Of a DNA stretch of 64,000 nt, positions 51,719-59,898 are shown piece by piece. The notes under the pieces are model-generated. The model was not told where the DNA came from and did no database searches. It saw only the letters and a list, made by a program, of their open reading frames with translations. How positions within the stretch are numbered: position 1 is the stretch's first letter; every line of letters starts with the position of its first letter. Source of the stretch: an uncultured Porphyromonadaceae bacterium (GTDB taxonomy: Bacteria > Bacteroidota > Bacteroidia > Bacteroidales > Muribaculaceae); NCBI GenBank assembly GCA_900555715.1, contig USMC01000002.1, positions 1 to 64,000 of the forward strand, read 5' to 3'. The translations under genes were made by a program, and so were the position numbers.

Positions 51719-53077
51719 TTATCGGACAATGAGTTTTGTTGCCTTGCTGCCATGACGGCGTATGACGAGCTGTCCGGCTTCGGGACGGGCTACCTCAACG
51801 CCCTGAAGGTTGTAGTAGCGTACGGGAGCATTTTCTGCTGCGACAGATGCTATGCCGGTCGTTTCCGGGAATACTATCTTGCCGGTCATCGGAACTGCGT
51901 TTCCGTCTCCATCATTCCAATGGTAGAACATAATATTGGAAGCATCGTTTGTGAAGCAGGCGGCATATTCGGTATAGGTCTCATTTGTTGCAGGATCGGT
52001 GATCTCCTTTGAACCGATAGTGACAACTCCGTCGGCGAATGTTGTGTAGCATACGTCATCGCCGAGGATTCCGATAATGTCGGCGGGTGCATATCCGTAT
52101 GCGGAGTATTGCAGTATATAAGCTGTCAGGACGTCATAGCAGTAGAGATTGCTCAGACCGAGCTGAGAACTTGCGAAGCCGGATTTTACCAATGCAAAGA
52201 CAACATGGTCGGGATCGGTGATGTCGAACTGGATATAGCCGGGTTTGGTGCTTTCGTTAAGCATGCTCAGCGGGCTTTCGCCGTGGTAGGGATCGACAAG
52301 GCGGTAGACGTTGGCATCGTCGTCTTTCTGCTGCAGTTCGACCGGCCATGTGCTCATTTCGTCAGTGTCAGTGTATCCGACAGCAGGCATCAGCCATGGA
52401 TCGGTAAAGGTAGCTGTGCCGACGCTTGTCCAGCCTTCGTCGGGGTCTGTCTCCACAACCTTCACCATCGACAGGAAGTCGTAGAGTTCAAAGTATCCTG
52501 CAAAAGTCGTGTAATCAGCATCGTCGTATGCGCTCCAGCTTATTCCGTGATCAGCCGGGAAGGTGATGGTGCCGCCGGCGTATGTAACGCTGAACGAGTC
52601 GAGCATTTCTATATGACCCTCCGTTTCTGAATCGTAGACATATTCGAACGGTTCTACACGGAGATAATAGTTACCTGTCGGTCCTCCGTCAATTTTGACG
52701 AATGTCAGTGTCTGCGTCTCTTCATCGTAGGCTGCGAGAACATTGGTGGCGAGCGACGGCGACTCGATGCTGACAACACCGGGCTCTACTTCAGAGATGG
52801 TGGCATCTATTTCAATTACACCCAACGACGATTCAAAGTAGTAGTCGCCGAGTGTTAGGGTGTAGTCGCCGTAGATGCTTTCGTCGGCTGCTGCTGCGCG
52901 GTGCGTTGCAGGTGCTGTCCGGAACTTTTCCATCTTGAACGGCGTTGCTTTCTTTGCGATAGCCGGCGTTTCGACACGCTCTTTCTGGATAACATCGGTG
53001 TGCAGTGTGAGCTCCGGCATTGCCGATGCTGTTGCTGCTACTGCTGCTGCGAGTGCTAATGTGTAGAATTTTGTCAT
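51719..53077 (-). CDS. secreted protein with sorting-like C-terminus, 452 aa
   Basis: Signal peptide of about 19 residues, a linker rich in Lys/Thr, then beta-rich sequence with repeated DY-F and W-x-x-GTATFTD segments, no motif I can assign. The C-terminus VRYYNLQGVEVARPEAGQL is the tail also present in the proteins at 36692 and 39791. Expression is from its own promoter (53118-53149) with a terminator downstream. Function unknown. Confidence 0.7.
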   Translation of the reverse strand: MTKFYTLALAAAVAATASAMPELTLHTDVIQKERVETPAIAKKATPFKMEKFRTAPATHRAAAADESIYGDYTLTLGDYYFESSLGVIEIDATISEVEPGVVSIESPSLATNVLAAYDEETQTLTFVKIDGGPTGNYYLRVEPFEYVYDSETEGHIEMLDSFSVTYAGGTITFPADHGISWSAYDDADYTTFAGYFELYDFLSMVKVVETDPDEGWTSVGTATFTDPWLMPAVGYTDTDEMSTWPVELQQKDDDANVYRLVDPYHGESPLSMLNESTKPGYIQFDITDPDHVVFALVKSGFASSQLGLSNLYCYDVLTAYILQYSAYGYAPADIIGILGDDVCYTTFADGVVTIGSKEITDPATNETYTEYAACFTNDASNIMFYHWNDGDGNAVPMTGKIVFPETTGIASVAAENAPVRYYNLQGVEVARPEAGQLVIRRHGSKATKLIVR

Positions 53078-53117
53078 AACATATAATTTAATGATGAATA
53101 GAATTCGATCTGTGTGG

Positions 53118-53149
53118 CAAAATTATACAATTTATGCGCTGCAAACAAA
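53118..53149 (-). promoter_or_regulatory. promoter of the 452-residue secreted protein
   Basis: Minus-strand TTTG (53146-53149), 20-base spacer, TAATTTTG (53118-53125). Confidence 0.6.
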
Positions 53150-53181
53150 TTTTTGTCAAATTATTTTCAGAAAATATGACT

Positions 53182-53379
53182 TTATGAAAAAATAAGGTGC
53201 GGAAATGCATCATCTGTCACAGTGATTGTTCCGCTGTGGAAGGATGTGGCGGCTGTTTCGCCCTCGAATGGAGTGACGGATACTTCGACAGTGCCGTCGC
53301 TGAGGCGACAGAGCGTGACGACGGACATTTTGTACTCTTTTCCGCGCCAGATGATGCGGTGTGCGAGGTAGCGCTCCAT
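53182..53379 (-). CDS. hypothetical 65-residue protein
   Basis: ATG at 53379, overlapping the TAA of the DUF4296 gene by one base; the longer frame upstream is antisense-like and has no support. The protein begins ERYLAHRIIWRGKEYKMSV and is beta-rich, ending SGTITVTDDAFP. No signal peptide, no family I recognise. Tight linkage to the DUF4296 gene suggests cotranscription. Confidence 0.6.
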   Translation of the reverse strand: MERYLAHRIIWRGKEYKMSVVTLCRLSDGTVEVSVTPFEGETAATSFHSGTITVTDDAFPHLIFS

Positions 53380-54248
53380 TATTGAGCCATGTTTTCTGTT
53401 GGTGCGACGCTGTCGCTGTCCGACTTCGTCTCCGGATAGAATTTGCGGCGGAAAGTGCTGTAAGGACGCACGTAATTGTCGTGGCTGACGCGTTTGCGCA
53501 CCATTTCGAGGCTGTCGAGGCGCAGGTCGCTTCCGGCGCGGGGCGACACGCGCAGATAGCCGAAGATACGGACGGGTTCGAGGAGCGAATCGGTCTGCAG
53601 GCGTATTTCCTTCCATCCGTCGTCGTTAATGTTGCTGTTGAGATATTCTACGGAGCCGTCGTCGTATTCAGCACCTATAGCCCACGAGGCGTCGCCGTGG
53701 ATATTGAAGAATTTGGCGCGCCATGTGTAGTTGTCGCCGCGCTCCCAGTTGGGATCGCGGTCGAAGCTGAACGTTATTATGTCGGACGGCATCCGTCTGT
53801 TGAACACGACATAGCGTGCTCCGGGCCATACGTCGACGGAGTCGCCTGATATAGAGAGCGCGTTGGCAGCAGCCACTCTGTTGCCGCTCTCGATGAGGCG
53901 GTGCTCAAGAAGTTCTATGGTTTCGTCGTAGACGTCCATATACATGTTGATGTTCCTGCCGTACCACGCCAGAGATGAGTCGACCTGTTCGGTGCTTACT
54001 CCATGGCGGGCATATACCGACTGTTTCATTTTCTGCTTCATGGAGTCGGTATGGAAATGTGCCCGGTCGTTGTCGATGACCGCTTCGGCGATGTGCACAT
54101 CTGCCATCAGTCGCGCCATTTCGTGCGGCTGTATGACGTCGGAAGGCACTTTCGAGCATCCGGCTATGACGAGCAGAAGGCTAATCGTCGCTGCCGCGAG
54201 TGTCTTTGACGTTTTGTTCTTTTTCGCTGCCGTCGATAGTGTTTTCAA
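53379..54248 (-). CDS. DUF4296-domain lipoprotein, 289 aa
   Basis: Hydrophobic signal near residues 15-31 with lipobox IAGC (Cys 31). The DUF4296 domain follows (about 35-125): VIQPHEMARLMADVHIAEAV, then YARHGVSTEQVDSSLAWYGRN. Residues 125-289 are unlike the usual family, with many aromatic residues. The start overlaps lspA by 68 bases. The family is restricted to Bacteroidota and often lies next to lspA. Function unknown. Confidence 0.85.
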   Translation of the reverse strand: MKTLSTAAKKNKTSKTLAAATISLLLVIAGCSKVPSDVIQPHEMARLMADVHIAEAVIDNDRAHFHTDSMKQKMKQSVYARHGVSTEQVDSSLAWYGRNINMYMDVYDETIELLEHRLIESGNRVAAANALSISGDSVDVWPGARYVVFNRRMPSDIITFSFDRDPNWERGDNYTWRAKFFNIHGDASWAIGAEYDDGSVEYLNSNINDDGWKEIRLQTDSLLEPVRIFGYLRVSPRAGSDLRLDSLEMVRKRVSHDNYVRPYSTFRRKFYPETKSDSDSVAPTENMAQ

Positions 54249-54852
54249 GACGTTTGAAATAGAAGATGAGAATGCATATCATTCCGACGCTTATAGCGGC
54301 GTCGGCGAAGTTGAACACCGGATCGAAGAACGAGAAATGCCGTCCGCCGATAAAGGGTAACCACTCAGGCCAGTTGAATGAGAAGAGCGGGAAATAGAAC
54401 ATGTCGACCACAAGTCCCTGAAAGAGGCTGCCGTAGCCTTCACCCCAGGGAACGACAGCGGCGACGGAGGGAGCTGCCGGATTTGTGAAAACCTCACCGT
54501 AGAACACGCAGTCTATGATGTTGCCGAACGCTCCGGCTGCTATCAGGGATATGCAGATGAGATAGCCCATAGGAGCGGTTCCTTTCCGGCACATGCGCAT
54601 AAGGTACCACACCAGAAATCCGAAAAGTATGAGGCGGAAAAAGGTGAGGGCATATTTGCTGAACAGCTCAAGTCCGAACGCCATACCGTTGTTCTGGATG
54701 AAATGAAGATGAAACCACGGGAGTATCTCGTAGTCTTCGTTGAGGTAGAAATGCGTCTTGACCCATATTTTTATGAGCTGGTCGACAATGATGACAAGTG
54801 CGATGACCGCCCATGCTGTGACGGTCATCCTCTTGTTTCGCGAGAGTGTCAT
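54181..54852 (-). CDS. lspA: lipoprotein signal peptidase (signal peptidase II)
   Basis: 223 residues from the ATG at 54852. Four membrane helices; the catalytic Asp pair is in GNIIDCVFYG near 125 and FNFADAAISVG near 185. Removes the signal peptide after lipidation of prolipoproteins, matching the many lipoproteins here. It has a longer loop than E. coli LspA, as in other Bacteroidota. Its 3' end overlaps the DUF4296 gene by 68 bases. Confidence 0.94.
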   Translation of the reverse strand: MTLSRNKRMTVTAWAVIALVIIVDQLIKIWVKTHFYLNEDYEILPWFHLHFIQNNGMAFGLELFSKYALTFFRLILFGFLVWYLMRMCRKGTAPMGYLICISLIAAGAFGNIIDCVFYGEVFTNPAAPSVAAVVPWGEGYGSLFQGLVVDMFYFPLFSFNWPEWLPFIGGRHFSFFDPVFNFADAAISVGMICILIFYFKRLENTIDGSEKEQNVKDTRGSDD

Positions 54853-54866
54853 ATCGGAAATGATGC

Positions 54867-55247
54867 TCAATGGTTCGGGTTGTATTTTTCCTCTACGCAC
54901 AGTGTGGCATGAGGCACGGCGCGCAGACGTTCCTTGGGAATCAGTTTGCCTGTGGCGCGGCAGATGCCGTACGTTTTGTTGTCGATGCGAACAAGAGCAG
55001 CCTGGAGATGTTCGATGAATTTGCGCTGGCGCTCGGCGAGGCGTGCCGTAGCTTCCCGTTCGAGGACATTGGCGCCTTCTTCCAGAGTCTTGAAAGTGGG
55101 CGATGTGTCTGATGTGTCGTTCCCGTCGCTGTTTTTCAGCGTGGCGACGAGTTCGTCGAACAGCGCGCGTGCACTTTCTATTTTTGAAAGGATGAGCTGT
55201 CGGAATTCTTCAAGCTCTTCGTCGGAATATCTAACTTTTTCGCTCAT
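54867..55247 (-). CDS. TraR/DksA-family zinc-finger-like regulator
   Basis: 126 residues. N-terminal coiled coil (residues 1-80), then the DksA/TraR C-terminal motif YGICRATGKLIPKERLRAVPHAT. The usual C-x2-C pairs are reduced to single cysteines (CRAT, CVEE), so zinc binding by four Cys is unlikely; this is common in Bacteroidota members. It is 14 bases upstream of lspA. Probably binds RNA polymerase; regulatory targets unknown. Confidence 0.9.
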   Translation of the reverse strand: MSEKVRYSDEELEEFRQLILSKIESARALFDELVATLKNSDGNDTSDTSPTFKTLEEGANVLEREATARLAERQRKFIEHLQAALVRIDNKTYGICRATGKLIPKERLRAVPHATLCVEEKYNPNH

Positions 55248-55270
55248 GATGCGGTGAGAGGGTTGTTGAT

Positions 55271-55296
55271 GCCGCCGGACGGACGTGTCCGGCGGC
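55271..55296 (-). terminator. perfect hairpin between ileS and the TraR/DksA gene
   Basis: GCCGCCGGAC (55271-55280) and GTCCGGCGGC (55287-55296), 10 bp perfect with a 6-base loop. No T-run on the minus strand, so it may be a weak terminator or an mRNA boundary. Confidence 0.5.
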
Positions 55297-55312
55297 GTTA
55301 TTTATGGGATTG

Positions 55313-58300
55313 TCATGCGAGTGCGATCACAACGCCGAGCTTGAGGTCGTCGATGTCGAGGATTTCGACGTCGCCGTCCTGGTCGTTCACTGTAATTGCA
55401 TCGGCAAGAACCTGCTCGGAGATATATTTGCCGAATTCCGCCACTACCGGCTCTATTTCGGGACACGGCAGGAAACGGAGGGTGATGTGGTCGGTGATGT
55501 CGTAGTCGCGTTTTTTGCGGATGTTCTGTACGCGGTTGATTATCTCGCGTGCGAGACCTTCGCGGAACAGTTCGGGCGTAATCTCGATGTCGAGGGCGAC
55601 GGTGAGATCGCCGTCGTTGGCGACGAGCCATCCTTCCATGTCTTCGCTGATGATCTTCACGTCGTCGAGCACGACGTCGACATTTTCGCTGTCGATGCTG
55701 ATGCCGATGTGTCCTTCGCTTTCAAGCAGGGAAATCTGTTTGCGGTCGAGATTCTTGATGATTTCGGCTGCAGCCTTCATCTTCTTTCCGAACTTGGGTC
55801 CGAGCTTCTTGAAATCGGGCACTACGCGTTTCACAAACACTTCGTTGTCGGACGAGACAATCTCGATGGTCTTGACATTCACTTCGGCAGTGACGATGGG
55901 TGTCACAGCCTTGAGGATTGCTGTCATGGTCTCTGAGGAAGAGGGCACGAGCATCTTGGCAAGCGGCTGGCGCACCTTGATGTTCGCTTTCTTGCGCAGG
56001 GACAGGACAAGCGACGTCAGGCGCTGGGCGACATCCATGCGCTGTTCGAGTTCCTTGTCGACAAGAGCGGGATTCTGTTTGGGGAAATCGGCAAGGTGGA
56101 CAGAGTTGCCGCTGCTGCAATTGGTGAGGTCGCAGTAGAGACGGTCGCTGAAGAAGGGGCTGACAGGCGCCATGAGTTTCGACACCGTCAGAAGGCAGGT
56201 GTAGAGGGTCTGATAGGCGGCGAGCTTATCTTCGTCGAGTCCGCGGCTCCAGAAACGTTTGCGGTTGAGACGCACATACCAGTTCGACAGATTGTCCATC
56301 ACAAAGGTGCTTATGGCGCGGACGGCGCGTGTCGGCTCATAGTCGTCGAGCTCGTCGGTGACAGTCTTTACAAGGGTGTTCAGAAGCGACAGAATCCATC
56401 GGTCGATTTCGGGACGCTTGCTGACGGGAACCTGCTGTTCGTCGCCGGTGAAGCCGTCGACGTTGGCATACATTGCAAAGAAGTTGTATGTGTTCGAGAG
56501 GGTGGAGAAGAACTTGCGCGCCACTTCTTCGACGCCTTCGTTGTCGTATTTGAGGTTGTCCCACGGCGAGGAGCATGAGATCATATACCAGCGCAGCGGG
56601 TCGGAACCGTATTTCTCGATTGTCGCAAAAGGATCGACGGCATTGCCTTTGCGCTTCGACATCTTCTCGCCGTTCTTATCGAGCACGAGACCGTTGGAAA
56701 TAACGGCTTTGAATGCACGCGAGTCGAATGCCATAGTGCCTATGGCGTGGAGCGTGAAGAACCATCCGCGGGTCTGGTCTACACCCTCGGCGATGAAGTC
56801 GGCGGGGTAGAGGCGACCACTGTCGACGGCTTCCTTGTTCTCGAAAGGATAGTGAAGCTGTGCGTAAGGCATGGAACCGCTGTCGAACCATACGTCGATA
56901 AGGTCAGTCTCTCGGTACATCGGTTTTCCGGTGGAGCTGACGAGGACGATGTCGTCGACATAGGGGCGGTGAAGGTCTATCTTGGCGTAGTTTTCTTTAG
57001 AGTAGTCGCCGGGGACGAATCCTTTGTCTTTGAAGGGATTGGATTTCATCACTCCGGCAGCTACAGCTTTTTCGATTTCGTTGTAGAGAGTGGCGACGCT
57101 GTCGATGCATATTTCTTCCGTTCCGTTCTCGGTGCGCCATATTGGTAGCGGCGTGCCCCAGAAGCGGCTGCGCGAGAGGTTCCAGTCCTGAAGGTTTTCA
57201 AGCCATTTGCCGAAACGTCCTGAGCCTGTCGACGCGGGTTTCCACTTGATAGTGTCGTTGAGTTCCATCATGCGCTCGCGCGCGGCTGTAGAGCGGATGA
57301 ACCAACTGTCGAGCGGATAGTAAAGCACGGGCTTGTCGGTGCGCCAGCAGTGCGGGTAGTTGTGGACGTGCTTCTCTATGCGGAATACTTTTCCGGAAAG
57401 CTTAAGATCCATTGCGATTGCGACGTCGAGTGTCTCTGTCTGTTCTGTGGCGTCGGGGTCGTAGGCGTTCTTGACATAGCGTCCTGCCCATTTGCCGTAC
57501 AGCTCGGTGTCGACCATCTTCTTTACGAAGTCGGGATCGAGGTCTTCAAGACGGTAGAAGCGTCCGGTCATGTCGACCATAGGACGGAGCTTGCCGTCGC
57601 GGTCGATCAGATGCAGCGGCGGCACACCTGCCTGCTTGCTCACACGCAAGTCGTCGGCACCGAAAGTACCGGCGATGTGTACTATGCCTGTACCGTCCTC
57701 GGTGGTGACATAGTCGCCCGGGATGACACGGAAGGCGCTTTCGCCGGGATTGACCCACGGGAGAAGCTGTTCGTAGTGCATGCCGACAAGGTCGGTGCCT
57801 TTAAGAGTAGCGACAACTTCATAAGGCACGAGCTTGTCGCCGGGCTTGTAGTCGCTCAGGGCGATGTCTTTCGCCTTGGCATTGAATATCGAGCCAAGAA
57901 GCGCTTCGGCGACAACGGCGGTGATGGGCGCTCCGGAGTATGGGTTATATGTGCGGACTACACAGTAGCTGATGTTCGGACCGACAGCAAGCGCCGTGTT
58001 CGACGGCAAAGTCCACGGCGTAGTGGTCCATGCCAGCATCACGGGAGTGCCCCAGCCTTTCATGGCGTCGATGGGGTCGGTGACGGTGAACTGTGCGATG
58101 CAGGTTGTGTCCTTGACGTCGCGGTAGCAGCCCGGCTGGTTGAGCTCGTGCGAGCTGAGACCTGTTCCTGCGGCTGGAGAATAAGGCTGGATTGTATATC
58201 CTTTGTAGAGGAGTTCCTTTTTGTAGAGTTGTGCCAGCAACCACCACACTGTTTCGATGTAGCGGTTGTCGTATGTGATATAGGGGTCGGTCATGTCGAC

Positions 58301-58726
58301 CCAGTAGCCCATCTTGTTTGTCAGTGTCTCCCACTCGCGGGTATACTTCATCACCTCGCGCCGGCAGGCGGCATTGTATTCGTCGACGCTTATTTTCTTG
58401 CCGATGTCTTCTTTAGTGATGCCTAACGATTTTTCAACGCCGAGTTCTACGGGAAGCCCGTGGGTGTCCCATCCTGCCTTGCGCTGCACCTGAAAGCCCT
58501 GCATTGTCTTGTAGCGGCAGAAAAGGTCTTTGATGGTTCTTGCCATCACATGATGTATGCCGGGCATACCGTTCGCAGATGGCGGTCCTTCGTAGAAGAC
58601 AAAAGATGGCGCGCCTTCACGCAGCGCAACGCTACGACGGAAAAGATTGTTGCTGTTCCATTTCTCAAGCACTTCTTTGTTGAGATCGGAGAGGTTGAGA
58701 CCGGAATATTCGTTGAACTTTTTCAT
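55313..58726 (-). CDS. ileS: isoleucine-tRNA ligase
   Basis: 1137 residues, the large eukaryote-like IleRS form common in Bacteroidota. Class I features: the HIGH-like PPSANGMPGIHHVMARTIKD near 48-67, the KMSKRKGNAVDP motif near 690, and an editing (CP1) domain between. The C-terminal domain has tandem beta folds. It charges tRNA-Ile with isoleucine and edits valine. A terminator-like hairpin lies between it and rpsP. Confidence 0.97.
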   Translation of the reverse strand: MKKFNEYSGLNLSDLNKEVLEKWNSNNLFRRSVALREGAPSFVFYEGPPSANGMPGIHHVMARTIKDLFCRYKTMQGFQVQRKAGWDTHGLPVELGVEKSLGITKEDIGKKISVDEYNAACRREVMKYTREWETLTNKMGYWVDMTDPYITYDNRYIETVWWLLAQLYKKELLYKGYTIQPYSPAAGTGLSSHELNQPGCYRDVKDTTCIAQFTVTDPIDAMKGWGTPVMLAWTTTPWTLPSNTALAVGPNISYCVVRTYNPYSGAPITAVVAEALLGSIFNAKAKDIALSDYKPGDKLVPYEVVATLKGTDLVGMHYEQLLPWVNPGESAFRVIPGDYVTTEDGTGIVHIAGTFGADDLRVSKQAGVPPLHLIDRDGKLRPMVDMTGRFYRLEDLDPDFVKKMVDTELYGKWAGRYVKNAYDPDATEQTETLDVAIAMDLKLSGKVFRIEKHVHNYPHCWRTDKPVLYYPLDSWFIRSTAARERMMELNDTIKWKPASTGSGRFGKWLENLQDWNLSRSRFWGTPLPIWRTENGTEEICIDSVATLYNEIEKAVAAGVMKSNPFKDKGFVPGDYSKENYAKIDLHRPYVDDIVLVSSTGKPMYRETDLIDVWFDSGSMPYAQLHYPFENKEAVDSGRLYPADFIAEGVDQTRGWFFTLHAIGTMAFDSRAFKAVISNGLVLDKNGEKMSKRKGNAVDPFATIEKYGSDPLRWYMISCSSPWDNLKYDNEGVEEVARKFFSTLSNTYNFFAMYANVDGFTGDEQQVPVSKRPEIDRWILSLLNTLVKTVTDELDDYEPTRAVRAISTFVMDNLSNWYVRLNRKRFWSRGLDEDKLAAYQTLYTCLLTVSKLMAPVSPFFSDRLYCDLTNCSSGNSVHLADFPKQNPALVDKELEQRMDVAQRLTSLVLSLRKKANIKVRQPLAKMLVPSSSETMTAILKAVTPIVTAEVNVKTIEIVSSDNEVFVKRVVPDFKKLGPKFGKKMKAAAEIIKNLDRKQISLLESEGHIGISIDSENVDVVLDDVKIISEDMEGWLVANDGDLTVALDIEITPELFREGLAREIINRVQNIRKKRDYDITDHITLRFLPCPEIEPVVAEFGKYISEQVLADAITVNDQDGDVEILDIDDLKLGVVIALA

Positions 58727-58752
58727 TCTTAGGAAATTCTGAGTTTGAAATC

Positions 58753-58792
58753 AAAAAGGGTGTGACGGCGACAAACGCAGACACACCCTTTT
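58753..58792 (-). terminator. terminator of rpsP
   Basis: AAGGGTGTG (58756-58764) pairs with CACACCCTT (58782-58790); minus strand continues TTTTTGA. Confidence 0.7.
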
Positions 58793-58824
58793 CCGGATAT
58801 CGTCGAGCCGGCGAGGCGCACTGC

Positions 58825-59361
58825 TTATTCAGCAGCTTCTGCCTGAGCTTCTTCGGCGGGAGCTTCGGCTTCGGCCTGTGCAGCAGCGGCAGCAGCGGCG
58901 GCTTCAGCTTTCTTCTGAGCGACGGCTTCGGCTTTGGCTTTGTTCTTCTCAGCCTCAGCTTCAAGACGCTGTTTTGCCGTAGCCTGACGTTTGCTCTCCT
59001 CGGAGGTCTTCACAGCGGCTGTTACGGCATCTTTCTTTGCCTTCCAGGCGTTGAAGCGGCGTTCTGCCTCGGCCTGGTCGAATGCGCCTTTCTTAACACC
59101 GCCGAGGAGGTGGTTCATAAGAAGGACGCCTTCGCGCGAAAGAATGGAACGGACGGTGTCGGTGGGTTCGGCGCCGTTGGCTACCCAATACAAAGCACGC
59201 TCGAAATTAAGAGTGATTGTAGCAGGATTAGTGTTCGGATTATAGGAACCTATCCTTTCAATAAATCTACCATCTCGTGGTGCCCTGCTATCGGCGATTA
59301 CAATGGGATAGAACGCATAGTTCTTGCGACCATGGCGTTGCAGTCTGATTTTTGTTGCCAT
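58825..59361 (-). CDS. rpsP: ribosomal protein bS16 with long C-terminal extension
   Basis: 178 residues; the first 85 are a normal bS16 ([48 protein letters not shown]). From about 110 to the end it is Ala/Glu/Lys-rich, a charged tail seen in Bacteroidota S16. Has a perfect promoter at 59402-59433. Small-subunit assembly protein. Confidence 0.96.
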   Translation of the reverse strand: MATKIRLQRHGRKNYAFYPIVIADSRAPRDGRFIERIGSYNPNTNPATITLNFERALYWVANGAEPTDTVRSILSREGVLLMNHLLGGVKKGAFDQAEAERRFNAWKAKKDAVTAAVKTSEESKRQATAKQRLEAEAEKNKAKAEAVAQKKAEAAAAAAAAQAEAEAPAEEAQAEAAE

Positions 59362-59401
59362 TTAGAGTGTTTTTGTATTTGGTTTGTTTTTAAATGCGCC
59401 G

Positions 59402-59433
59402 CAAAGGTAAGATTTTTTTTCGACTTATGCAAA
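59402..59433 (-). promoter_or_regulatory. promoter of rpsP
   Basis: Minus-strand TTTG (59430-59433), 20-base spacer, TACCTTTG (59402-59409). Confidence 0.7.
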
Positions 59434-59453
59434 TAGCGGCTGAATCAAAACAT

Positions 59454-59484
59454 ACAAAAATCGGCTCCCGCATAGGAGCCGATT
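59454..59484 (-). terminator. terminator of the acidic lipoprotein gene
   Basis: AATCGGCTCC (59459-59468) pairs with GGAGCCGATT (59475-59484), 10 bp; minus-strand TTTTTG follows. Confidence 0.88.
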
Positions 59485-59508
59485 ATTTGGATAAGTAGAG
59501 TTGTCTGA

Positions 59509-59751
59509 TTATTTAGCTTCTGCGGGAGCCTCAGCGGGAGTCTCAACAGTTTCGCCTTCTGCAACAACAACTGTTGCGCTGTCGCCTTCTACTGCTGCGC
59601 CTTCTACTACAGTAGCTTCTGCTGCGGGAGCTTCTGCTTCTGTCTGCTGAGCTTCAGTGTTTTCAGCTTCTTTGTTCTCTTCTGCCTTAGTGCCGCAGGA
59701 AACGAGCGACATGCTTGCTGCAACTGCAAGCATCATAACTAACTTTTTCAT
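59509..59751 (-). CDS. small acidic low-complexity lipoprotein, 80 aa
   Basis: Lipobox LVSC with Cys 19, then an Ala/Glu/Val-rich mature chain of about 60 residues with no hydrophobic core. Low-complexity composition argues against an enzyme. It is transcribed alone: TAATTTTG at 59798-59805 upstream and a strong terminator downstream. Similar small abundant lipoproteins occur in Bacteroidota, role unknown. Confidence 0.75.
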   Translation of the reverse strand: MKKLVMMLAVAASMSLVSCGTKAEENKEAENTEAQQTEAEAPAAEATVVEGAAVEGDSATVVVAEGETVETPAEAPAEAK

Positions 59752-59797
59752 TTTCTTTGAGTTTAAAATATAACTATTGTTTTCTTCTAAAACGCGA

Positions 59798-59805
59798 CAA
59801 AATTA
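59798..59805 (-). promoter_or_regulatory. -7 box (TAATTTTG) of the acidic lipoprotein gene
   Basis: Minus-strand TAATTTTG is a full -7 match; no -33 box at the usual spacing. Confidence 0.45.
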
Positions 59806-59898
59806 CAGCTTTTTTCGGCAGTATGTTCTTGTCGCAGTATATTATTTATATGCCTGTAAGCATTATTTAACAATGAATCTGTGTATTGTGAATCAGTG

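Noticed and set aside
58825..59000. Possible frameshifted fusion at the end of bS16
   Set aside because: The Ala/Glu-rich extension is continuous, uses normal codons and is a known Bacteroidota feature.
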